A DNA stretch of 14,302 nucleotides from Desulfomicrobium sp. (GCA_003542385.1 DPKT01000067.1:1-14302), one strand, 5' to 3'; positions 1 to 5,972 are shown, counted from the stretch's first letter. The notes: a model not told the origin generated them from the letters alone. Program-made: numbers and translations.

Positions 1-867
1 TTCTGCGCCTTCTTCAAGAAGGCCGGGGAGGAGGGCGGGTACACCTATTCCCTGGAAGAGGCCCGCAAACGCCTCATGGACCGCATCGACGAGCCCATCC
101 GCGAGATCCACATCACCGGCGGTCTCAACCCCGACCTGCCTTATCAGTATTATCTGGACCTGCTGGCCCTGTGCAAGGAAGTGCGGCCGAACGCCGTGGT
201 CAAGGCCTTCACCGCCGTGGAGGTCGCCCATTTCGCGGACACGCTGGGCACGGACGAGGCCACGGTGCTGCGGGAGATGCGGGCTGTGGGCCTGGACGCC
301 CTGCCCGGCGGCGGCGCAGAGGTCTTTTCTCCGGCCATGCGCGAGAGGCTCTGCCCGGAGAAGGTCACGGCGGACCGCTGGCTGCATATCCACGGCCTGG
401 CCCACGACATGGGCATGAAGACCAACTCGACCATGCTCTTCGGGCACATCGAGTCCTGGGAGGACCGCATCTACCACATGGAGCGCCTGCGCGCCCTGGA
501 GGACGAGAAGCCTGGTTTCATCGTCTTCATCCCCCTGGCCTACCAATCGCGCAACAACGCCCTGGGCGTGCCGGGGCCAACGGGCGAGGAGTACCTGCGG
601 ACCATCTCCGTGGCGCGCCTGTTCCTGGACAACATCCCGCACATCAAGGCCTACTGGGCCTTTGCCGGCATCAAGGCCGCCCAGATGGCCCTGTGGGCCG
701 GGGCCGACGATTTCGACGGGACCATCGTGGAGGAGAAGATCGGCCACGCCGCCGGCGCGGACACGCCCAAGGGGCTGACGGTGTCCGAGCTGGTGGAGAC
801 CATCGCGGCCACGGGTTTCACCCCGGTCGAGCGTGACACCTTTTTCGAGGAAGTGGCGTCGGCGTGA
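1..867 (+). CDS. mqnE: Aminofutalosine synthase MqnE (radical SAM), 5' end cut off
   Basis: This is the C-terminal 288 residues of a radical SAM enzyme of the futalosine menaquinone pathway. MqnE joins the radical formed on 3-[(1-carboxyvinyl)oxy]benzoate, the MqnA product, to S-adenosylmethionine, giving 6-amino-6-deoxyfutalosine in the cytoplasm. The frame is open from base 1. The opening FCAF holds what should be the third cysteine of the CxxxCxxC iron-sulfur motif; the first two lie outside the window. Family features seen are EIHITGGLNPDLPYQYY, KAFTAVEVAHFA, LDALPGGGAE, the TMLFGHIE stretch, NIPHIKAYW and the VEEKIGHAAGA-TP-GLT tail. The KAFTAVE and NIPHIKAYW stretches favour MqnE over the related MqnC. 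Roughly 60 to 80 N-terminal residues are missing. The gene is followed by a hairpin terminator at 879-918, so it probably ends its transcript. The family call is firm; MqnC is the only serious alternative. Confidence 0.88.
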   Translation, partial: FCAFFKKAGEEGGYTYSLEEARKRLMDRIDEPIREIHITGGLNPDLPYQYYLDLLALCKEVRPNAVVKAFTAVEVAHFADTLGTDEATVLREMRAVGLDALPGGGAEVFSPAMRERLCPEKVTADRWLHIHGLAHDMGMKTNSTMLFGHIESWEDRIYHMERLRALEDEKPGFIVFIPLAYQSRNNALGVPGPTGEEYLRTISVARLFLDNIPHIKAYWAFAGIKAAQMALWAGADDFDGTIVEEKIGHAAGADTPKGLTVSELVETIAATGFTPVERDTFFEEVASA

Positions 868-878
868 GGATGACGCGA

Positions 879-918
879 CCTTCCCGGCCGGGTCCGGGAA
901 GGCCGCACCGCCCTTTTT
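879..918 (+). terminator. Probable rho-independent terminator of mqnE
   Basis: A perfect 9-bp stem, CCTTCCCGG (879-887) and CCGGGAAGG (894-902), encloses the loop CCGGGT. A run of five T lies at 914-918, about 12 nt after the stem rather than directly against it, so termination may be weak or partly Rho-assisted. It begins 12 nt after the mqnE stop and separates mqnE from the small membrane-protein gene. Confidence 0.5.
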
Positions 919-919
919 C

Positions 920-938
920 CTTGACTTTTTCGGTCAAG
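920..938. promoter_or_regulatory. Inverted repeat CTTGAC-N7-GTCAAG upstream of the 47-aa gene
   Basis: CTTGACTTTTTCGGTCAAG is a perfect 6-bp dyad with a 7-nt centre. Its left arm contains TTGACT, a good -35 hexamer for the following gene, so a bound protein would compete with RNA polymerase. TTGAC/GTCAA half-sites are typical of CRP/FNR-family regulators, although 7 nt is not the usual spacing for those proteins. No good -10 hexamer lies 16-18 nt downstream, so the promoter itself is not resolved. Confidence 0.4.
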
Positions 939-944
939 ATATGG

Positions 945-962
945 TTGTGAAAAGTTCCACAT
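945..962. promoter_or_regulatory. Rex-like or CRP-like operator
   Basis: TTGTGAAAAGTTCCACAT is an 18-bp imperfect palindrome. Against the Rex-type consensus TTGTGAAA-N2-TTTCACAA only two of the 16 defined positions differ. It also matches the CRP pattern TGTGA-N6-TCACA with one mismatch (CCACA). Rex is an NADH-sensing repressor of energy-metabolism genes, including sulfate-reduction genes in Desulfovibrio. The site lies 34 nt before the ATG of the 47-residue membrane protein, a position suited to repression. Which protein binds, if any, cannot be told from sequence. Confidence 0.45.
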
Positions 963-996
963 ACGACTTGCCGGGACACGTTACGAGGAGGATGTC

Positions 997-1140
997 ATGC
1001 TGGGAGAGCTTTTCGGGAACATGATGCACAGCACGGTGCAGGGCTTCATCGGAGTCATCGGAATTTTCACGTACCTCGCGGCCATCGTCATCGCCGCGCT
1101 GTACCGCATCAAGGAAGGCATGAACGAACACCACCACTAG
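997..1140 (+). CDS. Small single-pass membrane protein, 47 aa, unknown function
   Basis: I do not recognise this protein. The start is ATG 997, preceded by a perfect AGGAGG at 986-991 with 5-nt spacing, which strongly supports real translation. The N-terminus (MLGELFGNMMHSTVQ) is short and amphipathic. One hydrophobic helix spans roughly residues 16-41, and a short polar tail follows, running K-E-G-M-N-E and ending in three histidines. The basic residues R and K sit just after the helix, which would place the C-terminus in the cytoplasm by the positive-inside rule. The gene stands alone: a probable terminator lies before it, a strong one after it, and two palindromes sit in its upstream region. 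That layout suggests an independently regulated small protein, perhaps a subunit or modulator of a membrane complex, but this is inference. Confidence 0.75.
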   Translation: MLGELFGNMMHSTVQGFIGVIGIFTYLAAIVIAALYRIKEGMNEHHH

Positions 1141-1165
1141 GATCGATCCTTACGGTCGGTGACTG

Positions 1166-1195
1166 AAAGCGCGGCGTCGACCGCGCTTTTTTTTT
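1166..1195 (+). terminator. Strong rho-independent terminator after the 47-aa gene
   Basis: Stem AAAGCGCGG (1166-1174) pairs with CCGCGCTTT (1181-1189) around the loop CGTCGA. Eight T residues follow from 1188 to 1195. It begins 26 nt after the small gene's stop and isolates it from glgB. Confidence 0.88.
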
Positions 1196-1198
1196 CAC

Positions 1199-1216
1199 CT
1201 TTTCGGCGTCGAAAAG
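1199..1216. repeat. Perfect 7-bp inverted repeat upstream of glgB
   Basis: CTTTTCG (1199-1205) and CGAAAAG (1210-1216) are perfect inverted copies around GCGT. The dyad lies 3 nt after the preceding T-tract and 9 nt before the candidate glgB -35 box, so it could be an operator for the glgB-malQ operon or an accessory terminator hairpin. No T-run directly follows, which argues against the latter. Confidence 0.4.
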
Positions 1217-1225
1217 CTTCTTTCC

Positions 1226-1255
1226 TTGCCAATGCGCCTGTCTCTTCCCTATCGT
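1226..1255 (+). promoter_or_regulatory. Candidate sigma-70 promoter of glgB-malQ
   Basis: TTGCCA (1226-1231) and TATCGT (1250-1255) are separated by 18 nt. Each matches the consensus at four of six positions, and the -10 ends 26 nt before the glgB start codon. The position is right, between a strong terminator and the first gene of the operon, but the hexamers are mediocre. Confidence 0.35.
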
Positions 1256-1281
1256 GAACTTCGAATATCCGGAGGTGTTCT

Positions 1282-3183
1282 ATGGATGCACGGCGCAGTC
1301 TCGGCGATCTGGACATATATCTCTTCAAGCAGGGCCGGCACACCCGGCTCTACGAGCACTTCGGGGCCCACCCGGAATCCCTGGGGCCGGACTCGGCCGG
1401 CACGCGGTTCGTGGTCTGGGCGCCCAATGCCGCATTCGTTTCGGTGGTAGGGGATTTCAACGGCTGGGACCGGACCGCTGCGCCCATGAGCCTGCGCGCC
1501 GACAGTTCGGGCGTGTGGGAGTGTTTCGTGTCCGGTGCAACGCACGGCCAGCGCTACAAATACTACCTGTCCTGGCCGGGCGGGGAGGCCGAGCGGGCCG
1601 ACCCCTTCGCCCTGTTCAGCGAGGAGCCCCCGGCCACGGCTTCCGTCATCTGGGACCTGCAGTACGAGTGGGGGGACGGGGAGTGGATGGCCACGCGCTG
1701 GCGGCAGAACTCCCTGGACAGCCCCTGGTCCGTGTACGAGGTGCATCTGGGGTCCTGGCGTCGCGACGAGCACGGCAACTTCATGAACTACCGCCGCATG
1801 GCCCACGAGCTGGCGGACTACGTCAGGGACGCCGGTTTCACCCATGTCGAGATCATGCCCGTGGCCGAACACCCCTTCTACGGCTCCTGGGGCTACCAGA
1901 GCACGGGGTATTTCGCGCCGACCAGCCGCTACGGCTGTCCCCAGGATTTCCGCTATCTCGTGGACCATCTGCACCGCCAGGGCATCGGCGTTATCCTCGA
2001 CTGGGTGCCGGGGCATTTCCCCATGGACGCCCACGGCCTGGCCAATTTCGACGGCACGGCCCTGTTCGAGCACGCCGATCCGCGCCAGGGCTTCCATCCC
2101 GAGTGGAAGAGCGCCATCTTCAACTACGACCGCTACGAGGTGGCCGGTTTCCTGATCTGCAACGCCATGTACTGGGTGCGCGAGTTTCACCTCGACGGGC
2201 TGCGCGTGGATGGCGTGGCCTCCATGCTCTACCTCGACTATTCGCGCGAGCACGGCGAGTGGATCCCCAACCGTCACGGCGGCCGGGAGAACCTGGGTGC
2301 CATTGAGCTCCTGCGCGAACTGAACAAGGCGGTCTACGAGGAGTTCCCGGACGTGCAGACCATCGCCGAGGAATCCACCTCCTGGCCCATGGTCTCCAAG
2401 CCCGTCTATCTGGGTGGGCTGGGCTTCGGCCTCAAGTGGAACATGGGCTGGATGAACGATTCCCTGGCCTACATGGAACTCGACCCCATCTACCGTAAAT
2501 TCCACCACAACCTGCTGACGTTTGCCCTGTGGTACGCCTATGCCGAGAATTTCGTCCTGCCCCTTTCCCATGACGAGGTGGTCTACGGGAAGAAGTCCCT
2601 CATCTCCAAGATGCCTGGGGACTACTGGCAGCAGATGGCCGGGTTGCGCACGCTTTTCGGGTACATGTACGGTCTGCCGGGCAAGAAGCTGCTCTTCATG
2701 GGCGCGGAGTTCGGACAGTGGGGCGAGTGGAATCACGACCAGGCCCTGGATTGGGATCTGCTGCGCTTCCCGGCCCATGACGGCATCCGGGCCTGGGTGC
2801 GGGACCTGAACCGGCTTTACCGGGAATGCGCGGCCCTGCACGAGCTGGATTTCGACCCGGCCGGTTTCGCCTGGGAAAACTGCCACGATTCCGACCAGAG
2901 CGTGCTCAGCTTCTTCCGCCGCGACAGTTCCGGCAGATCGGTGCTTGTGGTCTGCAACTTCACGCCCGTGCCGCGCGAAAACTACGCCGTGGGAGTGGGC
3001 GTCGACGGGCCGTGGCGGGAGGCCCTGAACTCGGACAGCGAGCTCTACGGGGGCAGCGGCATGGGCAACATGGGCCGGGTGCGCGCCGAGCCCATCCCGG
3101 TGCACGGCCTGCCGTACTCCCTCAACCTGGTGCTGCCGCCCCTGGGTGTTCTCTATCTCCTGCCCGAGGGAGGCGGGGCATGA
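1282..3183 (+). CDS. glgB: 1,4-alpha-glucan branching enzyme GlgB
   Basis: The 633-residue GH13 enzyme cuts an alpha-1,4 glucan chain and rejoins the fragment by an alpha-1,6 bond, making the branches of glycogen in the cytoplasm. GGAGG at 1271-1275, 6 nt before ATG 1282, fixes the start. A CBM48 module covers about residues 20-115 (VVWAPNA, VVGDFNGWD). The catalytic barrel follows, with region I DWVPGHF (240-246), the nucleophile D310 in DGLRVDGVASMLYLDYSRE, the acid/base E363 in IAEEST, and D431 in LSHDEVVYGKKS. The spacing of these three residues equals that of E. coli GlgB (405, 458, 526). The protein lacks the extra N-terminal module of about 100 residues found in the 728-residue E. coli enzyme, a common short form. 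It overlaps malQ by 4 nt. Synthase and pyrophosphorylase genes (glgA, glgC) are not in the window. Confidence 0.96.
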   Translation: MDARRSLGDLDIYLFKQGRHTRLYEHFGAHPESLGPDSAGTRFVVWAPNAAFVSVVGDFNGWDRTAAPMSLRADSSGVWECFVSGATHGQRYKYYLSWPGGEAERADPFALFSEEPPATASVIWDLQYEWGDGEWMATRWRQNSLDSPWSVYEVHLGSWRRDEHGNFMNYRRMAHELADYVRDAGFTHVEIMPVAEHPFYGSWGYQSTGYFAPTSRYGCPQDFRYLVDHLHRQGIGVILDWVPGHFPMDAHGLANFDGTALFEHADPRQGFHPEWKSAIFNYDRYEVAGFLICNAMYWVREFHLDGLRVDGVASMLYLDYSREHGEWIPNRHGGRENLGAIELLRELNKAVYEEFPDVQTIAEESTSWPMVSKPVYLGGLGFGLKWNMGWMNDSLAYMELDPIYRKFHHNLLTFALWYAYAENFVLPLSHDEVVYGKKSLISKMPGDYWQQMAGLRTLFGYMYGLPGKKLLFMGAEFGQWGEWNHDQALDWDLLRFPAHDGIRAWVRDLNRLYRECAALHELDFDPAGFAWENCHDSDQSVLSFFRRDSSGRSVLVVCNFTPVPRENYAVGVGVDGPWREALNSDSELYGGSGMGNMGRVRAEPIPVHGLPYSLNLVLPPLGVLYLLPEGGGA

Positions 3184-4688
3184 ACACGCAGCGCCGTTGC
3201 GGCGTGCTGATGCACGTGACGTCCCTGCCGTGCCGCCACGGCCTGGGGGATTTCGGTCCCCAGGCCCACGCCTTCGTCGACTTCCTGGCCGACGCGGGCC
3301 AGAGCCTGTGGCAGATGCTGCCCCTGACGCCCATCAACGCCGGCGCCGGCAATTCGCCGTACAGCAGCTATTCGGCCTTCGCCGGCAACACGCTTTTCAT
3401 CAGTCCGGACATGCTCGTGCGGCAGGGTCTGCTGCGCCAGGCGGAACTGGACCGGGCGCCCTCGTTCCCCCAGGACCGGGTGGACTACGCGGTGGCGGCG
3501 TCCTGGCGGGGCAGGCTCCTCGAACACGTCTTCGACAACTCCTTCCCCCGTTTGCGGACCGACGCGGCCTTCGAGCGCTTTTGCCAGGCGGAGTCCTTCT
3601 GGCTGGACGACTACTGCCTGTTCACGGCCCTCAAGCGCGAGCACGGCGGGGCGCCGTGGTATCGCTGGGCAGAGGGCTTGCGTTTGCGCCGTCCGGTCGA
3701 ACTGGCGAAGGCCCGTGAACGGCTCGGCTACGACATTCTGCGGGAGAGGTATCTGCAGTTCCTCTTTGCCCTGCACTGGGAGAACCTGCACGAGTACGCG
3801 GCGGCCCGGGGCGTGTCCCTCATCGGCGACACGCCCATCTACGTCAGCCTCGACAGCTGCGACGTATGGTCGAACCGGGAACTGTTCGAGCTCGACGACC
3901 AGGGCCTGCCCATCTTCTGCGCGGGCGCCCCGCCGGACTATTTCTCAGAGACGGGCCAGATGTGGGGCAACCCCATCTATGCCTGGGAGCGGCACGAGAG
4001 GGACGGGTTCGGGTGGTGGCGCCGCAGGCTCGCGCACGAGAGCCGCAGGTTCGACATGGTCCGGCTTGACCATTTCCGGGGGTTCTGCGGCTTCTGGCAG
4101 GTCCCGGCCTGCGAACCCACGGCCGAGAACGGTCTGTGGATCCCGGGGCCGGGCCGGCGGCTTTTCAACGAGCTTGCAGGCAGCATTCCCGGCCTGTCAC
4201 TGCTGGCCGAGGACCTCGGCGTCATCACCGCGGACGTGACGGCGGTCATGGAGGAGTTCGGTTTCCCGGGCATGAAGATCCTGCAGTTCGCCTTTTCCCC
4301 GGACATGGGCAGGAACGCCTACATCCCCCACAACGTCGTGGCGAATTGCGCGGTCTACACCGGCACCCACGACAACAACACCACGCGCGGCTGGTTCACG
4401 CGGGAGCTGGACGACGCGGGGCGCGCGCGTCTGTCGGCCTATGCCGGGCGCGAGGTGCGCGAGGATCAGGCGGCGGACGTCCTTATACGCATGGCGCTGG
4501 GCAGCGTGGCCAGGCTGTGCGTCATTCCCATGCAGGACTATCTCGGCCTGGGTGAGGAGGGGCGCATGAACATGCCGGGGGTGGCCGGAGGGAACTGGGG
4601 CTGGAGGGCTCGGGACGGGGTGATGACGGCATCCCTGGCCGGACGGATGCGCGAGCTGGCCGGCATCTACGGCCGGACTCCCGACTGA
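3180..4688 (+). CDS. malQ: 4-alpha-glucanotransferase (amylomaltase, GH77)
   Basis: This 502-residue disproportionating enzyme moves maltosyl and longer glucan segments between chains, releasing glucose, and helps recycle short maltodextrins from glycogen turnover in the cytoplasm. The start is ATG 3180 in an ATGA overlap with the glgB stop, with a GGGAGG-type ribosome site inside the end of glgB, so translation is coupled. GH77 signatures are the N-terminal GVLMHVTSLP, the GNSPYSSYSAFAGN donor-site stretch (57-70), IGDTPIYV (215-222), the nucleophile D297 in FDMVRLDHFRGF, the acid/base E344 in LLAEDLGVIT, and D398 in GTHDNNTTRGWF. These correspond closely to D293, E340 and D395 of Thermus amylomaltase. 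Length is normal for the compact bacterial form, with no extra N-terminal domain. The pairing with glgB points to glycogen remodelling rather than maltose uptake, since no maltose transporter is nearby. Confidence 0.95.
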   Translation: MNTQRRCGVLMHVTSLPCRHGLGDFGPQAHAFVDFLADAGQSLWQMLPLTPINAGAGNSPYSSYSAFAGNTLFISPDMLVRQGLLRQAELDRAPSFPQDRVDYAVAASWRGRLLEHVFDNSFPRLRTDAAFERFCQAESFWLDDYCLFTALKREHGGAPWYRWAEGLRLRRPVELAKARERLGYDILRERYLQFLFALHWENLHEYAAARGVSLIGDTPIYVSLDSCDVWSNRELFELDDQGLPIFCAGAPPDYFSETGQMWGNPIYAWERHERDGFGWWRRRLAHESRRFDMVRLDHFRGFCGFWQVPACEPTAENGLWIPGPGRRLFNELAGSIPGLSLLAEDLGVITADVTAVMEEFGFPGMKILQFAFSPDMGRNAYIPHNVVANCAVYTGTHDNNTTRGWFTRELDDAGRARLSAYAGREVREDQAADVLIRMALGSVARLCVIPMQDYLGLGEEGRMNMPGVAGGNWGWRARDGVMTASLAGRMRELAGIYGRTPD

Positions 4689-4706
4689 GGGGGGCGTGCC
4701 GAAGGC

Positions 4707-4740
4707 AAAAAAAAACCCTGCCATGAGCAGGGTTTTTTTT
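4707..4740. terminator. Bidirectional terminator between malQ and dsrC
   Basis: CCCTGC (4716-4721) pairs with GCAGGG (4727-4732) around CATGA. The stem is extended by nine A on the left (4707-4715) and eight T on the right (4733-4740). It therefore has a U-tract on either strand, ending the plus-strand glgB-malQ transcript and the minus-strand dsrC transcript, whose stop codons lie about 20 nt away on each side. Confidence 0.92.
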
Positions 4741-4755
4741 CGGAAAAAGATCGAA

Positions 4756-5073
4756 CTACACGCAGCCGGTGGGCTTGGGCAGGCCGGCCATCTTGCAGGC
4801 GCCTTTGCCGGGGCCGGAGGGGAACAGTTCGTAGATCTGCTTCAGCTTGTAGCCGGTGGACTTGGAAAGAATGCGGACCATCGGGGCGATGCCGTTCTTC
4901 TTGTAGTAGTCCTGCAGGAAGTCCAGGATCTGCTGATGAGCTTCGGTGATCTCGGCGATGCCTTCGCTGTCCTTGACGTACTCGACCCACTCGGGGGACC
5001 AGTCTTCGAACTTCAGCAGGAAACCGTCTTCGTCGATTTCGAAAGATTTACCCTGGAATTCAATTGTTGCCAT
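4756..5073 (-). CDS. dsrC: DsrC, sulfur-carrier protein of dissimilatory sulfite reduction
   Basis: DsrC (105 residues) takes up the sulfur from sulfite reduction by DsrAB as a trisulfide between its two C-terminal cysteines, and is then reduced by the membrane complex DsrMKJOP. The C-terminal arm GKGACKMAGLPKPTGCV carries both cysteines, the last one penultimate and the other 11 residues earlier. That marks true DsrC rather than TusE, which keeps only the penultimate one. YYKKNGIAPMVRILSK and YELFPSGPGKGA are family hallmarks. ATG 5073 is chosen because AAGGAGG (5082-5088) lies 8 nt away; a TTG two codons upstream is only 2 nt from that site. Codons are less GC-rich than in the neighbours (AAA, GAA, TTC preferred), as in strongly expressed genes. 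It is a single-gene unit, not beside dsrAB, as is usual in Desulfovibrio. It is flanked by its own promoter and a shared terminator. Confidence 0.97.
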   Translation of the reverse strand: MATIEFQGKSFEIDEDGFLLKFEDWSPEWVEYVKDSEGIAEITEAHQQILDFLQDYYKKNGIAPMVRILSKSTGYKLKQIYELFPSGPGKGACKMAGLPKPTGCV

Positions 5074-5106
5074 GCTCAAATCCTCCTTAGATGTTGTTCC
5101 TCAAAA

Positions 5107-5124
5107 TTTTTCCTTCCGGAAAAA
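5107..5124 (-). promoter_or_regulatory. 5' UTR hairpin of dsrC with GNRA-type loop
   Basis: On the top strand TTTTTCC-TTCC-GGAAAAA is a perfect 7-bp inverted repeat. In the dsrC mRNA it reads UUUUUCC-GGAA-GGAAAAA, a stem closed by a GGAA tetraloop of the GNRA class. If the promoter at 5141-5169 is used, the hairpin starts about 10 nt from the 5' end of the transcript, the usual position of mRNA-stabilising stems. It lies well upstream of the Shine-Dalgarno site and would not block it. Confidence 0.45.
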
Positions 5125-5140
5125 GAGTTTGCAAAGGCTC

Positions 5141-5169
5141 TCCCTATGGTGAAGGGGTGGGTTTGTCAA
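5141..5169 (-). promoter_or_regulatory. Candidate sigma-70 promoter of dsrC
   Basis: On the minus strand a perfect -35 box TTGACA (5169-5164) is followed after exactly 17 nt by TAGGGA (5146-5141), which is a poor -10. Transcription would begin near 5134, giving a 5' UTR of about 60 nt. The perfect -35 and the position in front of a strongly expressed gene support the call; the weak -10 limits it. Confidence 0.45.
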
Positions 5170-5271
5170 TTGGACATACCGTCTTCACCCTGCAAGTCGA
5201 CAATGTTTTTCTGTCTAGCAGATAGGGGGCGACACTTCAACAGGAAAGACGCGGGTCCGCCCGGATGCTTC

Positions 5272-5619
5272 CTATTTGAAATCCCTGACAATGATCTGCT
5301 CCTTGCGCATCCTGCACCAGGACGGGCGGTCGTCCTCGTCTGGGATGGGCCGCTGGCTCGGCGGGCCGACATTGCAGACGCGCCGCCCCTCCACCAGGCT
5401 CAGGAAGGGGCACTCGTTGCAGGCCGTCACGACCATGAAGGTTTGGGCGCCGGCGAAGTCCCGGACGTTTTTCTGGCCGGAGCGCAGCTCGCACCAGGCC
5501 GGGCGGTCGTCCCCGTCGGGGATGGGCCTCTGTCTGGGCGATGCGACGTTGCAGGAGCGCCTTCCGTCGACGAAGGTCAGGAAGGGGCATTGGGAGCATT
5601 GTGTGGCGACGAAGATCAT
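5272..5619 (-). CDS. Cysteine-rich protein with two copies of a four-Cys module, unknown function
   Basis: I cannot name this 115-residue protein. It consists of two tandem copies, about residues 6-55 and 65-114, with a period of 59. Each copy has the pattern C-x2-C-P-F-L-x2-V-x-G-R-R-x-C-N-V, then P-x-Q-R-P-I-P-D-x-D-D-R-P-x-W-C, and ends in V-R-D-F. The cysteines are C8, C11, C23, C43 in the first copy and C67, C70, C82, C102 in the second, conserved at identical spacing (x2, x11, x19), as expected for two metal sites (zinc or Fe-S). There is no signal peptide or membrane segment, so it is probably cytoplasmic. ATG 5619 is the only plausible start, since a stop codon lies three codons upstream in frame, yet no clear Shine-Dalgarno site precedes it. 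It lies 24 nt after the 72-residue gene and is probably translated from the same mRNA. Confidence 0.72.
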   Translation of the reverse strand: MIFVATQCSQCPFLTFVDGRRSCNVASPRQRPIPDGDDRPAWCELRSGQKNVRDFAGAQTFMVVTACNECPFLSLVEGRRVCNVGPPSQRPIPDEDDRPSWCRMRKEQIIVRDFK

Positions 5620-5643
5620 GCGGGTTCAGCTCTGGTTCGGGTT

Positions 5644-5862
5644 CTAGACGTCGGCAGGGAGGGGGATTTCGCTGCAGTAGTCGTCCCATTCGGCGCAGGC
5701 CAGCCCCATGGGCATTTCGAAGCTCGCCTGGCAGTGGGCGCAGAGCACGCGGATGGTCGCGTCGTTGCCGAAGGCCTCGCGCATGGCGTCCTCGGTGTGG
5801 ATCGCTTCGGTGCGGTGCCCGCAGCTGGGGCAGGTCGCGGAAACGGTGAATTCCTTGCTCAC
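5644..5862 (-). CDS. Small zinc-ribbon-like protein, 72 aa, unknown function
   Basis: The start is GTG 5862, with AAGGAGG at 5869-5875 and 6-nt spacing; upstream starts in this frame have no such site. The protein begins MSKEFTVSATCPSCGHR and has two CxxC knuckles, C11/C14 (CPSC) and C41/C44 (CAHC), about 27 residues apart. That arrangement fits a zinc ribbon binding one metal ion. Two further cysteines (C56, C63) lie in an acidic tail (EWDDYCSE). There is no signal peptide or membrane helix. It is the first gene of a two-gene unit with the duplicated four-Cys protein. Two Cys-rich metal-binding candidates in one operon suggest a shared role, for instance in metal handling or nucleic-acid binding, but the sequence gives no direct clue. 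Confidence 0.72.
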   Translation of the reverse strand: MSKEFTVSATCPSCGHRTEAIHTEDAMREAFGNDATIRVLCAHCQASFEMPMGLACAEWDDYCSEIPLPADV

Positions 5863-5905
5863 GGCGGTCCTCCTTGTGATCATGGTCTGATGTGGGGTGT
5901 CTTTG

Positions 5906-5934
5906 TGCATACGGTTTCGGTGCTGGCCCGTCAA
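5906..5934 (-). promoter_or_regulatory. Candidate sigma-70 promoter of the two Cys-rich genes
   Basis: On the minus strand TTGACG (5934-5929) is followed after 17 nt by TATGCA (5911-5906). The -35 matches the consensus at five of six positions and the -10 at three. It lies about 45 nt before the GTG start of the 72-residue gene and downstream of the cls stop codon, so the pair can be transcribed independently of cls. A second TTGACT overlaps it six bases upstream. Confidence 0.5.
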
Positions 5935-5972
5935 AGTCAAATCTATTGAGGGCGCGAGGTCGCCCGTCCCGG

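Noticed and set aside
1249..3105. Long open frame on the minus strand opposite glgB (about 618 codons)
   Set aside because: It lies entirely opposite a well-conserved glgB, is rich in H, V, G and A as expected from the complement of GC-biased codons, and has no ribosome site or family motif.
5074..5079. TTG start two codons upstream of dsrC
   Set aside because: It is only 2 nt from the Shine-Dalgarno site, whereas ATG 5073 has 8-nt spacing and gives the family's usual N-terminus and length.
4696..5949. Plus-strand open frame across dsrC and the Cys-rich genes
   Set aside because: It starts in the terminator and runs opposite dsrC, whose identity is certain. The protein has no recognisable motif.
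5950..5965. GGGCG-N6-CGCCC hairpin just after cls as a terminator
   Set aside because: The stem is only 5 bp and no U-tract follows on the minus strand, so it is not convincing as an intrinsic terminator.
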